DNA from: Phycisphaerales bacterium
GTDB lineage: Bacteria > Planctomycetota > Phycisphaerae > Phycisphaerales > SM1A02
Assembly: GCA_022447205.1 (NCBI GenBank)
Contig: JAKVBQ010000003.1
Span: forward strand, 91,704 to 155,703
Direction: 5' to 3'
Length of the DNA stretch: 64,000 nucleotides
Shown: positions 1 to 7,671 of the stretch, in pieces
How positions within the stretch are numbered: the stretch's first letter is position 1
How the letters are laid out: each line of letters opens with the position of its first letter
Program-made: the position numbers and the translations under genes
Notes under the pieces: generated by a model
The model's input: the letters and a program-made list of their open reading frames with translations, nothing else
Database searches by the model: none
What the model was told of the DNA's origin: nothing

Positions 1-21
1 GCCTGAAGGAGAAAGACCGCC

Positions 22-762
22 ATGGCACGTACCACCGAGAATAGACTTCATCTGTATGCGACCTATGCCGCAGTTCCCACTGCCGGGCTGGTTGCCGGAA
101 CCTCGGTCGCGGGTGACTCGGACTTCTACCATTACGGTGGCCCGGCTATCGAGATCACCAGGAACATGTCCGACACCTTTGAACAGGCCGGTTCCCGAAG
201 CTACGTTCAGTACGGGGTTTTCTTTGGTACGCTCGAAGGAGGATCCGCCACGGTCAAGAATGCCGACTTCGGGATGAAGAACGCAGCAGCACAGTTGAGG
301 GACCTTGAGGGGGACCTGCTGGGAAGTGACCGTAAGGCAGTCATGGCGGCCCCCAACGCCGCATTCGGCAAAAAGCGGGTCGAGGACGAGGGCGTCCTCA
401 TCGACCGCAACATGTCCTTCAAGGACAACGTTGCCATGTTGTCGGCCAGCATCAACTCCCAGACCGAATTCGGTGACTTCGAACGAGACCAATACGGATC
501 CTGGCAGACCGATGGAGAGGAAGTTCGTGGGTTCCTGGCGCTCGCCGGTCCGTTGGATGGCGATGGGTTTGAGGGTTACGGTTGGATGGATATCGGCTGG
601 GATGGTGACACGCTCACCCTCTACGACTGGGCCGTCAACTTTGCCGGCACCATCGAGACCGGCCAGACCAGCGCTTCGAGCGCGGTTCCCGGCGCCGGTG
701 GCCTTGCCGCACTCGCCATGGGCGCGGCCGGCCTGCGTCGCCGACGCAAGCGCAGCGCCTGA
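22..762 (+). CDS. Exported protein with PEP-CTERM-like C-terminal sorting tail (paralog 1)
   Basis: This 246-residue protein has no recognisable enzymatic domain. The start is supported by an AAGGAG ribosome binding site about nine bases upstream. The N-terminus is weakly hydrophobic rather than a textbook signal peptide. The last 25 residues contain a VPGAGG motif, a short hydrophobic segment and the basic end RRRRKR, the layout of PEP-CTERM-like sorting signals that are removed after export. The middle holds an EVRGF motif and a GWMDIGWDGD block typical of extracellular beta-rich proteins. The downstream gene at 1023 encodes a paralog with the same N-terminal YGGPAIEI-like and C-terminal blocks, so the pair looks like a tandem duplication. 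A strong terminator follows. Function is unknown; surface or matrix localisation is inferred from the tail. Confidence 0.8.
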   Translation: MARTTENRLHLYATYAAVPTAGLVAGTSVAGDSDFYHYGGPAIEITRNMSDTFEQAGSRSYVQYGVFFGTLEGGSATVKNADFGMKNAAAQLRDLEGDLLGSDRKAVMAAPNAAFGKKRVEDEGVLIDRNMSFKDNVAMLSASINSQTEFGDFERDQYGSWQTDGEEVRGFLALAGPLDGDGFEGYGWMDIGWDGDTLTLYDWAVNFAGTIETGQTSASSAVPGAGGLAALAMGAAGLRRRRKRSA

Positions 763-795
763 AGCGACACGGGCAACACTTCGATTGATCTATTG

Positions 796-826
796 CGACC
801 GACCCTTTCTGGGGTCGGTCGTTCTT
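796..826 (+). terminator. Intrinsic terminator after paralog 1
   Basis: A perfect 10-bp stem (796-805 pairing with 812-821, loop TTTCTG) is followed by a short T-rich tract. It lies 34 bases after the stop codon at 762 and separates the two paralogous genes into independent transcripts. Confidence 0.8.
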
Positions 827-1022
827 ATGAGACGACACGATGCCTGCCCTCGTCCTTATCCTTCACTTGTTACCTCACGACTGGCACATAATCAGCGAAC
901 CTTCTTCATGATCTGGAGGAGCTCGTGTTTTCTCATGGCCGGTGTTCGGAACCACCTTTAGACTTGATGTTCACCGGATCTTCCGGTGATCCCGACATCA
1001 ATGAAGAAGAGGAAGCACTGAC

Positions 1023-1757
1023 ATGCCGAACGCCCCGGAATCGAATCGACTTCAGCGATATGCGATGTATGCCGCATTGCCCACCCTTGGTGCCGGAACC
1101 GGCCTGCAGGCAGGAGACACCGTGGACTTCCTCCACTACGGGGGTCCTGCGATCGTCATCGAGCGTGACAACATCCTGTCCGGCTCGGTGACCGGAAGCA
1201 CCGGTTATGGAGAGGTCTACACCGCTCCGTTCTCCGTGTTGAACCTGAACGTCAACAAGAACAAGGGCGATGATCCGAAGCAGCTCAACGGAGCTTTGAT
1301 TCGTTCACTCGAATCGGGAAACGGAAAAAGTTCCGGCATCGCAATCGGAAACCGTGGGGACCAGAAAGGTCCCTGGGCGGCCATGCTGGGCTTTGGAGAT
1401 GAAATCGGCGGTGGATCAACCAGCTTCGGATACCAGACCGCAGCACTTGCCTTCCGACAGAACGGCACATTCAAGGGGGATGATGTCTCCACGAGCATCG
1501 GTGACTGGCTCACGTCGGATGATGAGGAAGTCCGTGGCTTCCTCGGATTCGCCGAACTCGGCGGTGAAGGTCGCGGCTGGCTTGACATCGGATGGGATGG
1601 CAATGTCCTCACGATCTACGACTACGCGGTGAATTTCGCCGGTGGCATCACCGCGGGGCAGACCGAAGCCGCCTCCGCCGTCCCCGGTGCCGGTGGGCTT
1701 GCCGCACTCGCGATGGGCGCTGCCGGGCTTCGCCGTCGAAGGAAGCGCACCGCCTGA
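1023..1757 (+). CDS. Exported protein with PEP-CTERM-like C-terminal sorting tail (paralog 2)
   Basis: This 244-residue protein is a paralog of the gene at 22-762. Both share an HYGGPAI block near residue 40, an EVRGFL motif, a GWLDIGWDGN block, a YAVNFAG block and an almost identical tail. The tail (VPGAGG, hydrophobic stretch, RRRRKR) is the best conserved part, which argues that selection acts on sorting. The start has a GAGGA-type ribosome binding site. The interior is diverged and has no recognised fold. It ends in its own terminator, so it is probably transcribed alone. The tail gives a secreted or surface-attached role; nothing more specific can be said. Confidence 0.8.
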   Translation: MPNAPESNRLQRYAMYAALPTLGAGTGLQAGDTVDFLHYGGPAIVIERDNILSGSVTGSTGYGEVYTAPFSVLNLNVNKNKGDDPKQLNGALIRSLESGNGKSSGIAIGNRGDQKGPWAAMLGFGDEIGGGSTSFGYQTAALAFRQNGTFKGDDVSTSIGDWLTSDDEEVRGFLGFAELGGEGRGWLDIGWDGNVLTIYDYAVNFAGGITAGQTEAASAVPGAGGLAALAMGAAGLRRRRKRTA

Positions 1758-1787
1758 ACCAGGATCCGTGTTCCACGATCTATTCTG

Positions 1788-1817
1788 CAAGCCACTCCCA
1801 GGGGGTGGCTTGTTTTT
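1788..1817 (+). terminator. Intrinsic terminator after paralog 2
   Basis: An 8-bp stem CAAGCCAC/GTGGCTTG (1788-1795 and 1805-1812) is followed directly by five T residues. It is 30 bases after the stop codon of the preceding gene. Confidence 0.8.
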
Positions 1818-1877
1818 CATCGGATCCCGATATGCTGGATGACAGGACGTCGGTGCATCAAGAGACGGAGGATCACG

Positions 1878-3356
1878 ATGGCAATGAACAGACGCGATTT
1901 CGTGGGACGGGGTGCGGCACTCGTCGCCGGCGGCGGGCTCGCGGTACCCGGTCTCCTGGTGGGGAAGGCGACCGGACAGGATCCGGTCATCCCGACATCT
2001 TCCGAGCCTCCGGTTCGCCTCGGGGTGGTCGGCCTCAATGGTCGAGGCGGCTCCCTCATGAACGCCTTCCACAACCTCCCCGAAGCCAGCATCGTCGGAC
2101 TCTGCGATGTCGACAGCACCGTGCTGGATCGGCGTGCATTGGAGATCGAGGAGAAGGGCGCGACCGTCGCAACCTATCGGGACTTCCGACGGATGATCGA
2201 TTCGGATGAGATCGATGCGGTCGTGATCGCGACCCCGAACCACTGGCATGCACTCATGTCGGTCTGGGCAGCGGACGCCGGCAAGCACGTCTACGTCGAA
2301 AAGCCGGTTTCCCACAACGTTCTCGAGGGGCGCGCGATCGTCTCCGCCGCGGAGCGCAACGGCATCTGCTGCCAGACCGGGACCCAGTCCAGATCATCCT
2401 CCGCGGTTCGTTCCGCGATCGACTTCGCCCGATCCGGTGCGCTCGGCAAGATCACCTGCGTGCGCGGGCTCTGCTACAAGCCGAGAAGGTCGATCGGTAA
2501 GGTTCGCGGCCCCGGCTTCGTCCCCGAGACGATCGACTACCACCGATGGCTCGGTCCTGCACCGTACGAACCACTGAACAGAGGTCGCCTTCACTATGAC
2601 TGGCACTGGCACGACCAGACCGGCAATGGTGATCTCGGCAATCAGGGTGTGCATCAGATGGACATCGCACGCTGGGGTGCAGGACATGATCGCCTGCCGG
2701 ATCGTGCCTGGAGTGTCGGCGGCCGGGTCGGATACGACGATGACGGCAACACCCCGAACACTCAGGTCATCGTTCTCGAATACGAGGATGGAGCCCCCAT
2801 GGTCTTCGAGGTCCGGGGGCTGCCCCGTGACCTCAAGCAGCAGACCGACAAGTGGGACATGGACACCCATCATGGGATGAGCATCGGCGTCATCCTCCAC
2901 TGCGAGCAGGGTGAAGTCCGGATACCGAAGGGATATTCACGAGGCTTCGCACTCGACCTGGATGGCAACGAACTCCAGAAATGGGAAGGCGGTGGCAACC
3001 ATCAGGCGAACTTCATCGAGGCGGTTCGTGCCGATGATCCCTCGCTCTTGAATGCTCCCATCAGCGAAGGTCACCTTTCGAGCGCCTGCTGCCACGTGGG
3101 CATGGTCAGCCATGAACTCGGTGGCCAGGGGACGATTGATGATGCCCGCACTGCGGCGGTCGGTGAAATCGAACGCGAAGCCGTTGTTCGCATGCAGGGA
3201 CACATGGAGGCAAACGGACTCGGGGATGCCCCGATGACGATCGGTCGACGAATCGCGATCGACTCCGCCGGTGAATCCGCACCGGATCCCGTCGTGAATG
3301 CACGATTCACGAGGACGTGCCGGCAGCCCTTCGTCTTCCCTGATCATGGATCCTGA
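1878..3356 (+). CDS. Gfo/Idh/MocA family oxidoreductase, Tat-exported
   Basis: A 492-residue NAD(P)-dependent sugar or inositol dehydrogenase-like protein. The start at 1878 is preferred over the in-frame ATG at 1839 because GGAGG lies seven bases upstream and the protein then begins MAMNRRDFVGRGAAL, a twin-arginine signal. A Rossmann motif (LGVVGLNGRGG) follows the signal, then VIATPNHWHA and the family signature EKPVSHNV, which carries the catalytic-region lysine. The C-terminal part is the usual substrate-binding alpha/beta domain. Tat-exported members are abundant in planctomycetes and are usually tied to degradation of unusual sugars. The next gene starts three bases after its stop and encodes a sugar-isomerase-like fusion, so the two probably act in the same pathway. 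Substrate unknown. Confidence 0.9.
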   Translation: MAMNRRDFVGRGAALVAGGGLAVPGLLVGKATGQDPVIPTSSEPPVRLGVVGLNGRGGSLMNAFHNLPEASIVGLCDVDSTVLDRRALEIEEKGATVATYRDFRRMIDSDEIDAVVIATPNHWHALMSVWAADAGKHVYVEKPVSHNVLEGRAIVSAAERNGICCQTGTQSRSSSAVRSAIDFARSGALGKITCVRGLCYKPRRSIGKVRGPGFVPETIDYHRWLGPAPYEPLNRGRLHYDWHWHDQTGNGDLGNQGVHQMDIARWGAGHDRLPDRAWSVGGRVGYDDDGNTPNTQVIVLEYEDGAPMVFEVRGLPRDLKQQTDKWDMDTHHGMSIGVILHCEQGEVRIPKGYSRGFALDLDGNELQKWEGGGNHQANFIEAVRADDPSLLNAPISEGHLSSACCHVGMVSHELGGQGTIDDARTAAVGEIEREAVVRMQGHMEANGLGDAPMTIGRRIAIDSAGESAPDPVVNARFTRTCRQPFVFPDHGS

Positions 3357-3358
3357 CG

Positions 3359-5095
3359 GTGCCTGTCGAGCCGACTTCGGAGTTTGATCGTCGTACGGTG
3401 CTCGCCGCTGCGATGGGCGTCACCGCGTCCGCGATCCTGCCGTTTCCTGCAGGGTTCGGTTCGGATCGGCATGACTCCGGTATCGGATTCGGCATGGTGA
3501 CCTACCTCTGGGGTCGTGATCTGGCACTGACCCCCCTGCTTCAGGCGTGTTCGGTTTCCGGTGTGTCCGGTGTCGAACTCCGCTCCACCCATGCCCACGG
3601 TGTCGAGCCCTCGCTCGACCAGCGGCAACGGGAAGAGGTCCGTGGCTTGATCACGGAATCCGGGGTCAAGCTCGTCGGACTCGGCAGCGATGAGCGGTTC
3701 GATTCGCCCGATCCGGCGACCTTGCGCTCGGCCATCGATGCCACGAAGTCCTTCCTCAAGCTCAGTCATGATCTCGGCGGCGGTGGCGTGAAGGTCAAGC
3801 CTGATCGATTCCACGAGGGCGTGCCTCGCGAACGGACGATCGAACAGATCGCAGCCAGTCTTCGTGAGGTCGGGAAGTACGCTTCGGATCTCGATCAGGA
3901 GGTTCGTCTCGAGGTTCATGGTGGCTGTTCCGAGCCTGCGGTCATACGACGGATCATCGAGGAGGCCGACCACCCATCGGTTCGTGTCTGCTGGAACTGC
4001 AACGCCCGGGATCTCGATGCACCGGGACTCGAGGACAACTTCCGCCTCCTCCGGCCCTTCTTCGGTGACACGCTCCACGTTCGCGAACTTGATTCGTCCG
4101 ACTATCCGTATCGTCATCTCACTCGCCTGCTCGTCGAGAGCGACTGGAAGGGCTGGATGCTTCTTGAGGCTCACTCCAGTCCGGGCCCCGTCGAGCAAAG
4201 GGCCGATGATCTTCGTGCGCAACGACTCCTGCACCTCGAGATGCTCGCTGATGCCGGGAGGACGCGTGAGCCACGGCCTCTTCGCATCCGCACACGACGA
4301 ATCGAATCGGGGATCGAGGTCCTTGCCGGTGAGACGGTCCTTGCTGCGACCCATCTCACACCAAAGGGTCCCATCCTCTTTCCCGTGAACGTGCCGGGTG
4401 CGGGTTGCATCGTCCGTCGCCATCCGATGGCGACCCATCCTGGTGAATCAACCGACCACCCCCACCACCGTTCACTCTGGCTCGCGCATGGCGATGTCGA
4501 CGGACATGATTTCTGGCACGACCCTGATGCACGGGTCCATCTCGTCTCGGAGAAGGTGCTGCCCTCCGACGAGGATTCGGCGGTCATCGAGTGGAATGCA
4601 GAATGGCGGGTCGGTGATGATGTCGTCCTGGTCGAGCGTCGCTTGATGACCTTCCGTGCCACCAATGGATCCGGTCATGTCGAGTTCGACATCACGCTGG
4701 CCCCGCCCACGGGAACGGTCACCTTCGGAGACACCAAGGAAGGGTTCTTCGCGATCCGGCTTGCACCATCGCTGAAGGTCGATGGTGGACCGAGTGCTCG
4801 CGGACGCCTCGAGAATGCAGAGGGCTCCGCCGATCGATCCGCCTGGGGAAAACGGTCGTCGACGATGACGATCGAGGGTCCTCTGGACGGTCGACTGGTG
4901 CGCATCCTCCTCACCGATCACCCGGACAACCCACGCCATCCGACCTGGTGGCATGCCAGGACCTACGGCCTGGTGGCAGCCAATCCCTTCGGCATTCGTG
5001 CCTTCGAAGGCGGTGACTCGGAATCCGGTGCGATGACCGTGTCCGCGGATCACCCGCTCCGTCTCCGCTACGGACTGGATTGCCACGCTTTCTAG
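3359..5095 (+). CDS. Fusion of xylose isomerase-like TIM barrel and DUF6807 (PmoA-like) domain
   Basis: A 578-residue protein starting at GTG, three bases after the stop of the Gfo/Idh/MocA gene, indicating one operon. Residues about 1-35 form an export signal (RRTVLAAAMGVTASAIL). Residues about 40-300 look like a sugar phosphate isomerase/epimerase TIM barrel (VSGVSGVELRSTHAHG, LEVHGGCSEP, WNCNARDLDAPG, GWMLLEAHSSPGP). Residues about 310-578 carry the DUF6807 signature, including DHPHHRSLWLAHGDVDG and a later PRHPTWWHARTYGLVAANPFG block. DUF6807 proteins are usually encoded beside Gfo/Idh/MocA enzymes as separate genes; here the domain is fused to the isomerase. Predicted role is periplasmic sugar modification or breakdown together with the upstream oxidoreductase. 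Exact reaction unknown. Confidence 0.85.
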   Translation: MPVEPTSEFDRRTVLAAAMGVTASAILPFPAGFGSDRHDSGIGFGMVTYLWGRDLALTPLLQACSVSGVSGVELRSTHAHGVEPSLDQRQREEVRGLITESGVKLVGLGSDERFDSPDPATLRSAIDATKSFLKLSHDLGGGGVKVKPDRFHEGVPRERTIEQIAASLREVGKYASDLDQEVRLEVHGGCSEPAVIRRIIEEADHPSVRVCWNCNARDLDAPGLEDNFRLLRPFFGDTLHVRELDSSDYPYRHLTRLLVESDWKGWMLLEAHSSPGPVEQRADDLRAQRLLHLEMLADAGRTREPRPLRIRTRRIESGIEVLAGETVLAATHLTPKGPILFPVNVPGAGCIVRRHPMATHPGESTDHPHHRSLWLAHGDVDGHDFWHDPDARVHLVSEKVLPSDEDSAVIEWNAEWRVGDDVVLVERRLMTFRATNGSGHVEFDITLAPPTGTVTFGDTKEGFFAIRLAPSLKVDGGPSARGRLENAEGSADRSAWGKRSSTMTIEGPLDGRLVRILLTDHPDNPRHPTWWHARTYGLVAANPFGIRAFEGGDSESGAMTVSADHPLRLRYGLDCHAF

Positions 5096-5139
5096 GCCAC
5101 AGGGCGGATTGACGGAAAATGCGATTCCAGCTGAGAGAT

Positions 5140-5168
5140 TTGAAACCAGTCCGCGGAATACCTGTAGA
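5140..5168 (+). promoter_or_regulatory. Possible sigma70-type promoter for the LOG operon leader
   Basis: TTGAAA at 5140-5145 and TGTAGA at 5163-5168 are separated by 17 bases. The -10 element matches the consensus poorly (3 of 6), so this is tentative. A start near 5175 would give a leader of about 155 nt ending in the terminator at 5292-5329. Confidence 0.3.
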
Positions 5169-5239
5169 GCCAACGGCTCCATGTTGAACTGATCGAATTG
5201 CATCTCTTCTCTTTCTCTTCTTATTCAGCGTATCCGTCC

Positions 5240-5329
5240 GCGGTCCGGGGAAACACCGCAGGGCGACATGCAGGGATGGTGCTCCCTATGCAGAGGTGCG
5301 GGTCCTCACGGTCCCGCACCTCTTTTTTT
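5240..5329 (+). ncRNA. Structured leader or small RNA ending in a strong terminator
   Basis: Three consecutive hairpins can be drawn: GCGGT/ACCGC (5240-5244 with 5255-5259), a bulged stem around 5267-5276 with 5283-5292, and the terminator. No coding sequence is seen from 5096 to 5385. The element may be the end of the upstream transcript, a free small RNA, or a regulatory leader of the LOG gene that starts 57 bases later. It matches no riboswitch class I recognise. Confidence 0.4.
5292..5329 (+). terminator. Strong intrinsic terminator upstream of the LOG gene
   Basis: A perfect 11-bp stem AGAGGTGCGGG/CCCGCACCTCT (5292-5302 with 5313-5323) is followed by seven T residues. It lies about 200 bases after the previous stop codon and 57 bases before the next start codon. 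Confidence 0.85.
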
Positions 5330-5385
5330 CGGCCATGGGGGTTTCGCCGTGACGGGCACGCGCCTTGATTCGATATCGTGTCGGC

Positions 5386-6213
5386 ATGACTGAAAGCACG
5401 CCAGAGTTCGAAAGACAGCACCGTTACCGTGAGCAGTTGCGCAGGCGCGTGGATTCCACGCTCTTCCCGGAGGAGGATGCGCCCTCGCCCATCCATGAGA
5501 TCCGGTTCCTTGAAGGTCCACAGCAGACCAACAGCGACCAGAAGATCCTCGACACCGTCAACCAGGAGTTCGAGCGATCCTTCAGCACCTTTGGAGAGCT
5601 TGGTCCGTGCATCGCCTTCTTCGGAAGTGCCCGAACGGATCCCGATGATCCGCTCTATCGCATGTGTCGTGAAACCGCCGAACTCGTTTCGCGTGAAGGG
5701 TTCACGATCATGACCGGCGGCGGGCCCGGAATGATGCAGGCAGCGAACCAGGGTGCGAATGATGCCGGTGGCCGGTCGGTTGCGTGTGCGATCGAGCTTC
5801 CCAACGAAGAGTCCACCAATCCATACGTCAACCGCGGGGTTGATTTCAAGCATTTCTTCGTGCGGAAGGTGGTGATGGTCAAGTACTCCTTCGGGTTCGT
5901 CATCCTCCCTGGAGGTGTCGGCACGATGGATGAGATGTTCGAGATCCTCACCCTCATCCAGACCGGGAAGATCCGTGAATTCCCCGTCGTTTTGATGGGT
6001 CGTGCATACTGGTCGAAACTGCTTGAATTCCTCGAGACCATGGTCGAGTACGGAACGATCAGTTCCGATGATCTCGATCTCTTTCACGTCACGGATGATC
6101 CAAGGGCCGCCTGTGACTACATCACCGCGGTCGCGACGAGACGTTTCGACCTGCAGAAGGGTGCGCCAGCGGCGTGCCGACTGGATTGGGAGCAGATGCG
6201 TGGCAATTCATGA
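5386..6213 (+). CDS. LOG family protein (nucleoside monophosphate phosphoribohydrolase-like)
   Basis: A 275-residue protein with the two hallmark motifs of the LOG/YvdD family: GGGPGMMQAAN near residue 115 and PGGVGTMDEMFE near residue 175, the second bearing the catalytic glutamate. LOG enzymes cleave the N-glycosidic bond of nucleoside 5'-monophosphates, releasing base and ribose 5-phosphate. The ATG at 5386 is chosen over an in-frame TTG at 5365. An extra N-terminal region of about 75 residues precedes the core, as in the longer bacterial LOG subgroup. The last 14 bases overlap the next gene, a YtoQ homolog, and a nitrilase follows with a four-base overlap. The three proteins therefore probably act together on a nucleotide or nucleoside-derived substrate. 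Confidence 0.9.
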   Translation: MTESTPEFERQHRYREQLRRRVDSTLFPEEDAPSPIHEIRFLEGPQQTNSDQKILDTVNQEFERSFSTFGELGPCIAFFGSARTDPDDPLYRMCRETAELVSREGFTIMTGGGPGMMQAANQGANDAGGRSVACAIELPNEESTNPYVNRGVDFKHFFVRKVVMVKYSFGFVILPGGVGTMDEMFEILTLIQTGKIREFPVVLMGRAYWSKLLEFLETMVEYGTISSDDLDLFHVTDDPRAACDYITAVATRRFDLQKGAPAACRLDWEQMRGNS

Positions 6214-6685
6214 ACCGAATCTGACGGTCCTTCTTTCCGGTGAAGTGCATTCCGACTGGCGTGAACGCATCATCGAGCTTGCCGGCGAGCAAGGTCTTCC
6301 AGTCATCTTCACCGCACCGATCACGGATCACGCTTCCAGTGATGACTGCGGCGTGGCGATCCTCGGCAGCGAGGACTCTCCGTTCTGGCGTGATCACAAG
6401 GGTGCTCGGGTCAATGCGATCCGGACCCGGACACTGATGCAGCGGGCCGATCTCGTCGTGGTTCGGTTCGGTGAGAAGTACCGCCAGTGGAATGCGGCAT
6501 TCGATGCGGGGATGGCTGCCGCAACCGGGAAGCCGATCATCACGCTGCATCCCGAGGAGCATGATCATGCTCTCAAGGAGGTTGATGGCGCCGCCCTGGC
6601 AGTCGCCCGGACCCCGGAGCAGGTGGTGGACCTGCTCGCATACGTCATCCGGGGTGAACTCAAGACATCGGTTGAAGCGTCATGA
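6200..6685 (+). CDS. YtoQ family protein
   Basis: A 161-residue protein starting at GTG (6200), 14 bases inside the end of the LOG gene; the longer upstream reading frame is not needed. The sequence carries the features of the YtoQ family: LTVLLSGEVHSDWRE at the N-terminus, then LGSEDSPFWRDHKGA, NAIRTRTLMQRADLVVVRFG, KYRQWNAAFDAG and GKPIITLHPEE. This is a small Rossmann-like fold related to nucleoside 2-deoxyribosyltransferases. No reaction has been firmly assigned to it as far as I know. Its overlap with LOG and a carbon-nitrogen hydrolase suggests a role in cleaving or rearranging a nucleoside-like metabolite. Confidence 0.85.
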   Translation: MAIHEPNLTVLLSGEVHSDWRERIIELAGEQGLPVIFTAPITDHASSDDCGVAILGSEDSPFWRDHKGARVNAIRTRTLMQRADLVVVRFGEKYRQWNAAFDAGMAAATGKPIITLHPEEHDHALKEVDGAALAVARTPEQVVDLLAYVIRGELKTSVEAS

Positions 6686-7530
6686 CCGCAGATCACCCGG
6701 GTGGAGGCACCATGGTCACCGTTGCACTCATCAGTGAGGTCTTTTGGAAGGAAGATGGGCTGGATCGCCTTCGTGCGTGCCTTCAAGAGGCACGTTCTGG
6801 AGGCGCGCAACTTGCTGTCCTGCCTGAACTTCCGCTCAATCCCTGGTCTGCGGCAACCAGTTCCTCTCGTGATGATGACTGTGAGCCGCCGGAAGGACCT
6901 CGCTGGTCGGCGCAAGCCAGGATCGCTCGTGAAGTGGGGATCGGCCTGGTTGGTGGCGCGATCGTCGTCGGTGATGATGGCCAACGGCGAAATACGGCCC
7001 TGCTCTTCTCCCCCGAAGGCGATCTCCTGGGGACCTGGGAGAAGGCACATATCCCGGACGAACCGGGATTTCGTGAAGCGGACCACTATGTCCGGGGGCG
7101 AGACATCCCCACGCCTTTCAGCTTCTCTGGCATGCCGATGGGCATGCAGATCTGCTCCGATGTCAATCGGCCGGAAGGAACGCATCTCCTTGCAGCACAA
7201 GGAGCTGAGTTGGTCGTTGCTCCCCGTTCCACCGAGCTTGCGACCTGGCATCGCTGGCGCCCCGTCCTGATCGCGAACGCCTTGACCAGCTGTTGCTGGG
7301 TGGCCACCGTCAATCGCCCCGCTCCCGAACAGGATGTGCTGATCGGCGGGCCATCCTTCGCCGTGGCTCCGGACGGTGAAATCCTCCTCGAGACGACCGA
7401 CACCATCGGCCTCTTCAGTTTCGATCGGTCAGAGCTGCCCGAACGGCGCCGTGAGTACCCCGGCTACCTCGATATCAGGTCGGATCTGTACGAACCCGGA
7501 TGGCGCCGACTGAACGACGGTCGGCACTGA
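6682..7530 (+). CDS. Carbon-nitrogen hydrolase (nitrilase superfamily)
   Basis: A 282-residue cytoplasmic amidase/nitrilase-type enzyme. The catalytic triad is visible: Glu in LPELPLNPW, Lys in WEKAHIPDEPGF, and Cys in MQICSDVNRPEG. The start ATG overlaps the TGA of the YtoQ gene (ATGA), which implies translational coupling. An alternative start 30 bases later (MVTVALISE) would remove a short non-conserved N-terminus and cannot be excluded. The enzyme should hydrolyse an amide, nitrile or carbamoyl bond; the substrate is unknown, but the operon partners LOG and YtoQ suggest a nucleobase breakdown product or modified nucleoside. Confidence 0.88.
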   Translation: MTADHPGGGTMVTVALISEVFWKEDGLDRLRACLQEARSGGAQLAVLPELPLNPWSAATSSSRDDDCEPPEGPRWSAQARIAREVGIGLVGGAIVVGDDGQRRNTALLFSPEGDLLGTWEKAHIPDEPGFREADHYVRGRDIPTPFSFSGMPMGMQICSDVNRPEGTHLLAAQGAELVVAPRSTELATWHRWRPVLIANALTSCCWVATVNRPAPEQDVLIGGPSFAVAPDGEILLETTDTIGLFSFDRSELPERRREYPGYLDIRSDLYEPGWRRLNDGRH

Positions 7531-7671
7531 AGGACCGGGTTGGTGCCCATCGGGTCACCATCCGCTTCGACACCCGGCCACTTCCTGACACAAACGAGTC
7601 ACTCCGGTTCAGCGATCTATACTCGCCTGGACCTTTGATGTTCCTTCGTTTGTGAGTCAGGAGTTGGCACC

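Noticed and set aside
5221..6087. 288-codon minus-strand frame over the LOG gene and its leader
   Set aside because: It is antisense to the LOG motifs, runs through the terminator, and its product lacks any family signature.
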